This document shows, one piece after another, positions 1-9,835 of a DNA stretch of 58,146 nucleotides. The notes beneath the pieces are model-generated. The model saw only the letters and a program-made list of their open reading frames with translations. It searched no databases and was not told where the DNA came from. Source of the DNA: Chloroflexota bacterium (GTDB taxonomy: Bacteria > Chloroflexota > Anaerolineae > VGOG01); NCBI GenBank assembly GCA_030611885.1, contig JAUWOY010000014.1, forward strand, positions 1-58,146, given 5' to 3'. Every line of letters starts with the position of its first letter. The stretch's first letter is position 1. A program made the position numbers and the translations under genes.

Positions 1-77
1 CATATCCACAGCCCCTATGACCACTTCAACTCAGCACTGTCCAGATCATCAAATCCAAGAAAGGAGGGGACAACCCG

Positions 78-132
78 GGTAACATTATCTTTTGACTGAA
101 CGATCACCGTTCGGTAACATTTTCATTTGACT
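78..132. repeat. Direct repeat pair flanking an inverted repeat
   Basis: Two near-identical ~20-bp units beginning GGTAACATT and ending TTTGACT lie at 78-96 and 113-132. Between them, at 95-115, is a dyad with arms GAACG (98-102) and CGTTC (108-112), extended by an outer AC/GT pair. This lies just upstream of the promoter at 150-178 and could be an operator (the dyad resembles TetR-type sites), but no cognate regulator is adjacent. The rest of 1-450 holds one dispersed repeat and no gene I can support. Confidence 0.35.
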
Positions 133-149
133 TGACAGGCAAAGCCCAG

Positions 150-178
150 TTGCCTAAAAAAAGATAATGCGCTATAAT
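150..178 (+). promoter_or_regulatory. Predicted sigma-70 promoter for the 451 regulator
   Basis: TTGCCT at 150-155 and TATAAT at 173-178 are separated by exactly 17 bp. The gene downstream starts at 451, which leaves a leader of about 265 nt with no gene of its own. Confidence 0.6.
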
Positions 179-295
179 ATGTTCCTCTATGGCTCACCTT
201 CTTCGACGAAACTCTTCCTATTCACCTTCACTCTTTCGCGAGCTCTCTCGAAAAGTGCTCGGAGCCCCGTCCGTGGGGCGGATCTTGCGGCTCGA

Positions 296-316
296 CCCTT
301 CGGCAGGCTCAGGACA
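296..316 (+). repeat. Dispersed CTTCGacAaGCTCAGGaca repeat, copy 1
   Basis: A diverged copy (CCCTTCGGCAGGCTCAGGAC) of the short repeat found also at 21861, 25286, 26756, 36528, 40382 and 40420. Here it lies in the leader upstream of the regulator at 451. Confidence 0.6.
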
Positions 317-450
317 CCGCTTCGCCAGCGGCACCCCTGGGGACGGGGGCTGGGAGCGGTTTCAAAGACTTTCCGAGAGATCTCTTGCTGCAATGCCGGT
401 GCCGACCGAAGCTCGTGGGGAATATCTCAGTAGCCGATCAGGAAAAAGCA

Positions 451-1143
451 ATGACTGTAAGCATTTTGCTCGTCGAAAAAGCCAAGTTCCCCATAGACTG
501 GATTCACCAAAGCCTGGAGAAGAAAAAATACGGGGTGTCGCTGGCTCGCAATGAGCAAGAAGCCGTCGAGCGGGCAGCTTCCGAGATGCCCGATCTAATC
601 ATATTGAACGCTACATCTCCCCAAATAGCTGGGCGAAAAATCTGCCAGGCCTTGCACGAGAAGGTCGCCGAGATCCCCATTATCTTGATCCTGGCCAAGG
701 CCAAAAGAGACGAGGATGTGATGGGAGCTACTTTTATCCTGACGCCCCCTTTCACCTCTCGAAAGTTGTTCAACCGCATCAGGAGCATTTTGAAAAGCGA
801 CGAAGGAGAGTTCCTTCAGGCAGGAAGGCTAACTCTAAATCTGGGGACGCGCCGCGTCAACAATGGAAGCAAAGAGCGGAGATTGAATCCCAAGGAACTC
901 GAACTGTTAAAAGTTTTTATGCGCAGCCCAGGGCGAGTTTTGAGTCGCAAGTTCTTGATGAAGAAGATCTGGAAAACCGATTTCATGGGCGATACCGGAA
1001 CCTTGAATGTCCATATCTGCCGGCTGCGGGAGAAGATAGAGGAAAACCCGAGATCACCGGCTTATTTGCGCACAGTGCGCGGGGTGGGCTATCGCTTTGA
1101 GATACCGGAGGAAGCAAACGAAGAAACCGAACGTGAAGCGTGA
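451..1143 (+). CDS. OmpR/PhoB-like winged-helix regulator with degenerate receiver
   Basis: A 230-residue two-domain regulator: receiver-like fold at about residues 1-112, then a winged-helix DNA-binding domain at about 130-225 ending in the typical YLRTVRGVGYRF. The receiver has lost the usual active site. The phosphoacceptor position reads IILNATSP (Asn in place of Asp), the conserved Lys is Pro (LTPPF) and the acidic pair at the N-terminus is Glu-Lys. Phosphorylation is therefore unlikely and it probably acts as a constitutive or ligand-gated regulator (inference). I chose ATG 451 because AGGAAAAAGCA precedes it and the receiver begins there; an in-frame start at 385 would add an unrelated 22 residues. 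No kinase is adjacent. Confidence 0.85.
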   Translation: MTVSILLVEKAKFPIDWIHQSLEKKKYGVSLARNEQEAVERAASEMPDLIILNATSPQIAGRKICQALHEKVAEIPIILILAKAKRDEDVMGATFILTPPFTSRKLFNRIRSILKSDEGEFLQAGRLTLNLGTRRVNNGSKERRLNPKELELLKVFMRSPGRVLSRKFLMKKIWKTDFMGDTGTLNVHICRLREKIEENPRSPAYLRTVRGVGYRFEIPEEANEETEREA

Positions 1144-1185
1144 AGCGTAAATGAACCGCTTCCCAAACGAATTATCAGTCCAGCG

Positions 1186-1224
1186 AGCCAGGGCCGCCGA
1201 ATATACCCTGGCTTGTTTGCTTTG
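1186..1224 (+). terminator. Rho-independent-like terminator after the 451 regulator
   Basis: Stem AGCCAGGG (1186-1193) pairs with CCCTGGCT (1206-1213), followed by the T-rich stretch TGTTTGCTTT. Confidence 0.6.
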
Positions 1225-1245
1225 AGGCCTCTTTCATGTTACAAT
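1217..1245 (+). promoter_or_regulatory. Predicted uvrA promoter with extended -10
   Basis: TTGCTT at 1217-1222, 17-bp spacer, TACAAT at 1240-1245 preceded by TGT, giving an extended -10. It overlaps the T-tract of the upstream terminator. No LexA-like box was recognised by eye. Confidence 0.55.
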
Positions 1246-1288
1246 ACGGTGCCGCTGATCACTGAATACTAACCGTCGGAGTCAGGGA

Positions 1289-4288
<3,000 letters not shown>

Positions 4289-4329
4289 CGAGGCAACGAG
4301 TCAACGAGGGACGAGGAGGAAACAAGAAC

Positions 4330-4890
4330 ATGCAAGTGACTATCAACAAATCACGACTGGAACTCGTCGAGGGCGACATCACGGAGCAGGACACCGAGGC
4401 CATCGTCAACGCGGCCAATCCGAGCCTGCTGGGTGGGGGCGGCGTGGACGGGGCTATCCATCGGGCGGCGGGGCCACAGCTCCTGGAGGAATGCCGCACC
4501 CTGGGCGGCTGCCAGACCGGCGACGCCAAGATCACCAAAGGCTATCGGCTCAAGGCCAAGCACGTCATCCACACTGTAGGCCCGATCTACCACCGCGACG
4601 GCGAGCGAGCGCGGGAGCTACTGGCCAGCGCCTATCGCCGCAGCCTGGAGGTGGCTTCGGAGAACAGCGTCCGCTCAGTCTCCTTCCCCTCCATCAGCAC
4701 CGGCGCCTACGGCTACCCGATAGACGAAGCCGCCCCCATCGCTCTGCAGACGGCCATCAACTACCTTGAATCCCACACCGACATCGAACTGGTGCACTTC
4801 GTCCTCTTCGGCCGCCGCGCCTATGAGGTCTACGAGAAGGCGCTCAAAGAGATCATGGCACAAGGAGTAAATGAGAAAGGTGGATCGTGA
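4330..4890 (+). CDS. Macrodomain protein, likely O-acetyl-ADP-ribose deacetylase
   Basis: A 186-residue single macrodomain of the YmdB/AF1521 type. Members hydrolyse O-acetyl-ADP-ribose or remove ADP-ribose from proteins in the cytosol. The ligand-binding signature NAANPSLLGGGGVDGAI is at about residues 33-49, and the second loop SISTGAYGYP at about 121-130. ATG 4330 follows GAGGAGGAAACAAGAAC. Its TGA at 4888-4890 overlaps a GTG at 4887 that begins the disrupted small gene downstream, implying translational coupling before that gene was broken. Between uvrA and this gene lies a run of 8-bp ACGAG-containing repeats (about 4270-4315). Confidence 0.9.
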   Translation: MQVTINKSRLELVEGDITEQDTEAIVNAANPSLLGGGGVDGAIHRAAGPQLLEECRTLGGCQTGDAKITKGYRLKAKHVIHTVGPIYHRDGERARELLASAYRRSLEVASENSVRSVSFPSISTGAYGYPIDEAAPIALQTAINYLESHTDIELVHFVLFGRRAYEVYEKALKEIMAQGVNEKGGS

Positions 4891-5229
4891 GGAAGGTTAC
4901 CTTCAGTTCCAACTGGCCGGTAGGGCAATCGTATTTGAATTATCTCTCCCACATCGGGGCCTTTTAGGGCGCTCCTATCAGACCTGCACCCCGCCAGGCG
5001 GGAATTCTCGCGTAGTTTCTTCCACTTATTAGGTAGTGTCTCCCACTTCGGAGCAGATTTTGTTGCAAATGCGATTGCCCTAAACTGGCCGGGGATGCCC
5101 CACATCAAGCGCAACATCGAGCTCATCCGTGGGCTGCCGCTGAGCGAAGATGTGAAAGTGGGGCACCCTGTTTTGACATTCGAGAAAGAAGGACGTGAGT
5201 CGCTTCAAGTACTCAAATTGACGGATTAA
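4887..5229 (+). pseudogene. Small hypothetical gene interrupted by a MITE
   Basis: A GTG at 4887 overlaps the macrodomain stop. The frame VRKVTFSSNW runs to the target site at 4911-4920, where a 162-bp element intervenes and introduces a stop. Removing the element plus one copy of the 10-bp duplication joins this to GMPHIKRNIELIRGLPLSED and onward to TAA 5227-5229, giving one uninterrupted frame of about 56 codons. I do not recognise the protein. The downstream half could still be expressed from ATG 5095. The helicase gene begins 4 nt after its stop. Confidence 0.65.
4921..5082. mobile_element. 162-bp MITE with TIRs and 10-bp target site duplication
   Basis: Terminal inverted repeats TAGGGCAATCGTATTTG (4921-4937) and CAAATGCGATTGCCCTA (5066-5082) match at 16 of 17 positions. 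The element is bracketed by perfect direct repeats AACTGGCCGG at 4911-4920 and 5083-5092, which I read as the target site duplication. It encodes no transposase, so it would have to be moved in trans. Confidence 0.82.
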
Positions 5230-5233
5230 TACC

Positions 5234-8116
5234 ATGACACCCAATACGGAATTTATCGCTTCATGGAACATTCTGATACTGCTTGAAGAGTTGTTCAGTA
5301 TTTGGAGTTACTGGGAACCGCACAAAGACTATTACCTTCACAAATTGCTTCCTCAGCTCAAAAGAAGTTTAGAGGAAGCTACGGACAAAGAAAAACAATT
5401 GATGAGGGAAATCAAAGAGAAAGCATCATCGTCAGAATGGGAAAGATTGGAATGGATTGCTCAAAACTTGGAAACACAAAAACGCGACTGGCGGGGATTT
5501 TCCAAGCAATTAGATGAGCTACTGGAAAAAGGCAATTTTGAAGAGGCAAAACAGTTAGCGTCTCGATCTGGTAACCCAAAACTGGTTGCAGAATATGCAG
5601 AGCGTGCCTTTACCATAATAAAATCACAGATTCAAACACGTCTATCTTGGAAAGAGTTTGCTACAGCTCTACAAAAGCTCGGAACCTATCGTCTCGTCTT
5701 GCGCGATACTCAGTATGTCCACCAATATGACCAGTTGATGCAAGAAATTCTGGCCCAGGTCAGAACCGAGATAGAAGAAGCATTGAACCACTACGAGTTC
5801 GAGCGTGCAAACCGATTGCATGAGCAACTCAAAGAGCGCTACCCGGATGCAACTATTCCGAATTTTGAAACCAGGGTTCGCGAAGCACGTGAATTACTCG
5901 ATTCGTTGAAACATTTTTACTTCACTGCGGCGGATGAACTTTTTAGGAAAAGCCACTATTTCGCTAGAGAAAAGTATGAGAATCTCAAGAAGCACTACAT
6001 TGAGCAATACGTTAATCAGCACCTTCCATCATTTCCCATAAATGATGAGCAAGCTGAGGCTCTGGCAAACACAAGCTACAACCTGCTTGTCGGAGCTCGC
6101 GCTGGGTCAGGCAAAACTCGATTAATTGCCTATAGAACCGCGCTTCTGCTGCAAGAGGGAGTGCAGAATCCAGACGAGCTCATGGTCCTAGCATTCAATG
6201 TCAACGCGGCCACGGAGATCCGCAACCGCATTCGGCGGGAATTTGGCTTCGAGCAATTTAGGAATGCACGTACTTTTCACAGTCTTGCTTATCGCCTTGT
6301 CCGTCCTGAAGAGACGCTACTATTTGACGAAAGGGGAGATAGCATATTTACTAAAAAACTCTCATCATTCGTACAAGGTGTACTCACGAGCATCATTAAC
6401 CCTGCTTTCCGCGAGCAGATGTACGCTGTCTTTCGCCAAGAGCTAGCAGAAATTGAAGAAGCGGGGCTGCTGCTGTCTGAGGAAGATTACTACACCTACC
6501 GCAGAAATGTGCGTCAAACCACCCTACGAGGCGATCGCGTAAAATCTGCAGGAGAAAAGTGGATTGCGGACTTCCTATTTGAACACGACATTCTTTCGTA
6601 CAGTTACGAAAAAATATGGTTCTGGGATGGGGAGCACTATCGGCCTGATTTCAGCATTTTCTATCGCCAGGAGGATTATGTCATTGAGCATTGGGGTATT
6701 GACGAAAATCACAGAGAAGAATTGCCAAACTGGTGGGGAAAAACTTGGGAAGAATATCGCCGAGAAATGCAAGGAAAGCGAGACTATTGGCGTAAAAAGG
6801 ATGATGTTGTGCTGATCGAAACATCCACCGCGGATATGCGGCTAGGACGGGAGCACTTCGAAGCAATTCTGAAGCAAAAACTGGAAAACGCAGGCATTAC
6901 CTGCCATAAACTTCACCAAGAGGAATTGTATGAAAAAGTAGAACATGATCATCTTACCAAATTTGCTGAGATGATCACTCAATTTATCCAAAACGCCAAG
7001 AAGAAGGGGCTTTCTCCTATTCAGATGCAGAGGGAAATTGACACTTACGAACCACGCGATGAGCGAGAATCTGTCTTTCTGCAATTGGCGACACGTGTTT
7101 ACAAGGAATATGAACAGGAAAAGGAAGAGCAAAATCGCATTGATTTTGATGACCTGCTAGTGCGGGCTATTCAGCGTGTCCATGAAACTGAAGGAAGGTG
7201 CAACATCAGAGTTGATCATCAGCGTCATATCCGCATGAACGATCTCCGTTGGATCATGATTGACGAATATCAGGATTTCTCTCCCTTGTTCTATCAACTC
7301 ATTCAATCTGTCCGTGAATACAATCCCAGTGTTCACCTGCTCTGTGTTGGAGATGACTGGCAGGCGATTAATGCTTTCGCGGGTTCGGAGCTAACCTTCT
7401 TCGAGAAATTTGAAGAGATAATTGGTAATGCAGGAATCACTCATCTACTGACAAACTATCGTAGTCAAGCAAAAATCATTGAGAACTCAAACGCTCTAAT
7501 GGATGGAGGCCCCAAAGCTGTCTCTTTGCCAGACAAACGAGGTGGCTTGGTGGAAATCGAGTCCATTGATGACATTTGGCTCGAACTCAGCAAAGAAAAA
7601 GAAGAAGCATACCAGGCAGATACACGCTTCTATTTCTTCAACAGGGGAAAAAGTGTCAACGTTATGGCATCAAAGTATGCCAAACGTTGCTATCAGATCA
7701 TTACTGATCCAGAGAACTTTGGAAAAACGGTCGCTATATTGAGTCGCACAAACAGACTTTATTCCGTCGGACTGGAGAATTTCCGGAGAAAACTCATCAA
7801 GTGCTTGAGTGAGGAAGAGAAAGAAGCAATCGGGGAACCAGAGGACAAGATTCAAGTCAAAACAGTACACAGTTTCAAAGGGCTGGAAGCGGAAATAATC
7901 ATTCTAGTTCGCGCCTGTGAAGGTGCTTATCCTCTTATTCATCCAGACAATGTCCTGTTCACCATCTTTGGGCGCAATGAAGCCGATATCATTGACGAGG
8001 AAAGGCGGCTTTTCTACGTTGCGTTGACCAGAGCTAAGGAAAAGTTATACATCTTGACAGAGCGAGACCGTGAGTCTCCTTTTTTACGTAGATTGCCTGA
8101 GCATGCTGTGGGCTGA
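5234..8116 (+). CDS. UvrD/HelD-like SF1 helicase with embedded PD-(D/E)XK-like segment
   Basis: A 960-residue superfamily 1A helicase. Residues 1 to about 270 are charged and helical with no recognised motif. Walker A GARAGSGKTR is near 288, motif II MIDEYQDFS near 675, motif III GDDWQAINAFAGSE near 706, motif V TVHSFKGLEAE near 877 and motif VI YVALTRAKEKLYIL near 928. The GDDWQAI form is typical of the helicase IV (HelD) branch. Between motifs I and II, around residues 445-530, is a block with WIADFLF, YRPDFSIFY and YVIEHWGI that resembles a PD-(D/E)XK nuclease core, as seen in some HelD relatives. Base composition is clearly AT-richer than the flanks, consistent with transfer. It lies directly after the MITE-split gene. 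Role in DNA repair or defence is undecided. Confidence 0.88.
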   Translation: MTPNTEFIASWNILILLEELFSIWSYWEPHKDYYLHKLLPQLKRSLEEATDKEKQLMREIKEKASSSEWERLEWIAQNLETQKRDWRGFSKQLDELLEKGNFEEAKQLASRSGNPKLVAEYAERAFTIIKSQIQTRLSWKEFATALQKLGTYRLVLRDTQYVHQYDQLMQEILAQVRTEIEEALNHYEFERANRLHEQLKERYPDATIPNFETRVREARELLDSLKHFYFTAADELFRKSHYFAREKYENLKKHYIEQYVNQHLPSFPINDEQAEALANTSYNLLVGARAGSGKTRLIAYRTALLLQEGVQNPDELMVLAFNVNAATEIRNRIRREFGFEQFRNARTFHSLAYRLVRPEETLLFDERGDSIFTKKLSSFVQGVLTSIINPAFREQMYAVFRQELAEIEEAGLLLSEEDYYTYRRNVRQTTLRGDRVKSAGEKWIADFLFEHDILSYSYEKIWFWDGEHYRPDFSIFYRQEDYVIEHWGIDENHREELPNWWGKTWEEYRREMQGKRDYWRKKDDVVLIETSTADMRLGREHFEAILKQKLENAGITCHKLHQEELYEKVEHDHLTKFAEMITQFIQNAKKKGLSPIQMQREIDTYEPRDERESVFLQLATRVYKEYEQEKEEQNRIDFDDLLVRAIQRVHETEGRCNIRVDHQRHIRMNDLRWIMIDEYQDFSPLFYQLIQSVREYNPSVHLLCVGDDWQAINAFAGSELTFFEKFEEIIGNAGITHLLTNYRSQAKIIENSNALMDGGPKAVSLPDKRGGLVEIESIDDIWLELSKEKEEAYQADTRFYFFNRGKSVNVMASKYAKRCYQIITDPENFGKTVAILSRTNRLYSVGLENFRRKLIKCLSEEEKEAIGEPEDKIQVKTVHSFKGLEAEIIILVRACEGAYPLIHPDNVLFTIFGRNEADIIDEERRLFYVALTRAKEKLYILTERDRESPFLRRLPEHAVG

Positions 8117-8190
8117 TGGGAGCGGACATCGCCCAGATCGCAGCCCAGGTGGACTACGACACCATCGTGCGCAAGCTGAACGAGGGATGA
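8116..8190 (+). CDS. 24-codon small ORF overlapping the helicase stop (possible gene remnant)
   Basis: ATG 8116 overlaps the helicase TGA (TGATG) and encodes MGADIAQIAAQVDYDTIVRK plus four more residues. Its composition is like the GC-rich neighbours rather than the helicase. It may be the C-terminal stub of a gene displaced when the helicase arrived, or a coupled small protein. No family recognised. Confidence 0.3.
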   Translation: MGADIAQIAAQVDYDTIVRKLNEG

Positions 8191-8236
8191 GGAACTAGGA
8201 ATCAGCCTTATCCCTTGTCCCTGAATGGAGGAGTTG

Positions 8237-9622
8237 ATGTCACAACGTCACTACGACGTCATCATCGTCGGCGCTGGACCGGCGGGGATTTTCACCGCTT
8301 TGGAGCTGTCGTCGCGCGCCAAGCTGGATATACTGATGCTGGAGAAAGGGCCGGACATCGAGAAGCGGCACTGCCCGTCCCGCGAGCTGGGCAAGGGCTG
8401 CGCCCACTGCAACCCCTGCATGCTCCTCTGCGGCTGGGGAGGGGCTGGGGCCTTCTCGGATGGCAAGCTGACTCTCTCGCCAGTGGTGGGTGGACACCTG
8501 GCCAAATTACTGGGCGACGAGGCAGCCAGTGCCCTGATCCAAGAAGTGGACGAGACTTTCGTCAACTTCGGCGCGATGGGGCCTATCTACGGCACTAACG
8601 ACGACGACATAGAGCGACTCGAGAAACGAGCGGCTTTGGCAGGGCTAAGGCTCATCTCTTTCCCCATCCGCCACCTGGGCACAGAGCGGAGCGGCGAGAT
8701 CCTGACCGCCATGCGAGACGAGTTGTCAGGTCGTGGGGTGGAGATCAGGACCAGAACCCAGGTGTCCAAAATCCTGGTCGAGAACTGGCAGGCTGCAGGA
8801 GTGGAGACGGCCAAAGGGGAAGTCATTGAAGGAAAGTACGTGGTGGTGGCTCCTGGCAGGGAGGGAGCATCTTGGCTGAAGGAAGTGTCCAAACAGTTGA
8901 ACCTCTCCCTCAGCCGCAACCCCGTTGACTTGGGCGTGCGGGTGGAGCTGCCAGCCGAGGTGCTGGCGCCCATCACCGATCTGGTCTACGAACCCAAGCT
9001 GCACTACTACTCCCGTGCCTTCGACGACAAGGTGCGTACGTTTTGTGTTTGTCCCTATGGCGAGGTAGTAACCGAGTACGCGGACGAGGTGATGACCGTC
9101 AACGGCCACAGCTATGCCAACCGAAAGACCGCGAACACCAACTTCGCCATCTTGGTGAGCAAAACCTTCACCGAGCCTTTTAATGAGCCCATCGCTTACG
9201 GTAAGTACATCGCCAGTCTGGCCAACTTGCTGGGCGATGGTGTCATCGTGCAGAGACTGGGCGACTTGCAGCAGGGGCGGCGCTCGACGCCTGAGCGGCT
9301 GGCCCGCAGCCTCGTCACCCCTACTCTGACAGATGCCACCCCCGGCGATCTGAATCTGGTGCTGCCCTATCGCTACGTAGTGAACATCCTGGAGATGCTG
9401 GAAGCCCTGGACAAATTGGCTCCCGGCGTCAACTCGCGCCACACCCTTCTCTACGGCGTGGAGGTCAAGTTCTACTCGTCCAAGCTCGAACTGAGCAAGT
9501 CCCTGGAGACCGAGGTGGAGAACCTCTTCGCCGCCGGCGACGGGGCGGGCGTGACCCGAGGTTTGGTACAGGCCTCAGCCTCCGGCCTGCTGGTGGCACG
9601 GGAGATCTTGGCTAGAGGATGA
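8237..9622 (+). CDS. COG2509-type FAD-dependent dehydrogenase
   Basis: A 461-residue flavoprotein. The N-terminal dinucleotide fold has GAGPAG at residues 12-17 after YDVIIV, and the C-terminal FAD signature GDGAGVTRGLVQASASG is near the end. The cysteine-rich stretch KGCAHCNPCMLLCGWGGAGAF followed by SDGKLTLSP is characteristic of the uncharacterised COG2509 family, whose substrate is unknown. I prefer ATG 8237 over ATG 8225 because GGAGGAG lies at the proper distance before it. The stop TGA at 9620-9622 overlaps the ATG of a small ORF at 9619. Confidence 0.88.
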   Translation: MSQRHYDVIIVGAGPAGIFTALELSSRAKLDILMLEKGPDIEKRHCPSRELGKGCAHCNPCMLLCGWGGAGAFSDGKLTLSPVVGGHLAKLLGDEAASALIQEVDETFVNFGAMGPIYGTNDDDIERLEKRAALAGLRLISFPIRHLGTERSGEILTAMRDELSGRGVEIRTRTQVSKILVENWQAAGVETAKGEVIEGKYVVVAPGREGASWLKEVSKQLNLSLSRNPVDLGVRVELPAEVLAPITDLVYEPKLHYYSRAFDDKVRTFCVCPYGEVVTEYADEVMTVNGHSYANRKTANTNFAILVSKTFTEPFNEPIAYGKYIASLANLLGDGVIVQRLGDLQQGRRSTPERLARSLVTPTLTDATPGDLNLVLPYRYVVNILEMLEALDKLAPGVNSRHTLLYGVEVKFYSSKLELSKSLETEVENLFAAGDGAGVTRGLVQASASGLLVAREILARG

Positions 9623-9759
9623 ATGATCAAACTTCAAACTCTAAACTTCAAACTTCAAAGGAGTCCATCATCGCCAAGCTGCGGGGAAGACTTAAGCTTG
9701 ACCAGCAGACCGCTGAAGAAATCCTGGAGTCTCCGGAGATCGAATATGAAGCCCTCTGA
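9619..9759 (+). CDS. 46-codon small ORF coupled to the FAD protein
   Basis: ATG 9619 overlaps the upstream TGA in an ATGA arrangement. The first dozen codons come from a 7-bp tandem repeat; the rest reads SIIAKLRGRLKLDQQTAEEI and continues to TGA 9757-9759. The second half looks like ordinary soluble helical protein. It fills most of the otherwise empty gap before miaB. No family recognised. Confidence 0.35.
   Translation: MNDQTSNSKLQTSKESIIAKLRGRLKLDQQTAEEILESPEIEYEAL
9628..9662 (+). repeat. 7-bp tandem repeat (CAAACTT-type)
   Basis: Five units with a 7-bp period: CAAACTT, CAAACTC, TAAACTT, CAAACTT, CAAAGGA. It is the complement of the CTTTGAA arrays at 37771, 38544 and 54987. Confidence 0.75.
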
Positions 9760-9835
9760 TATTCCGGAAAGACGGTTTCAGCAAATCACAAAGGCTCGCA
9801 GCGGGTCGCCAGATCCGGCAGGAGCAGGTCGTGAG

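Noticed and set aside
187-433. Overlapping short frames in the 451 leader
   Set aside because: Run through a dispersed repeat, no ribosome site, Arg/Ser-rich composition.
4872-5030. An open frame from ATG 4872 through the MITE
   Set aside because: It depends on the inserted element; excising the element gives a longer sensible frame only from GTG 4887.
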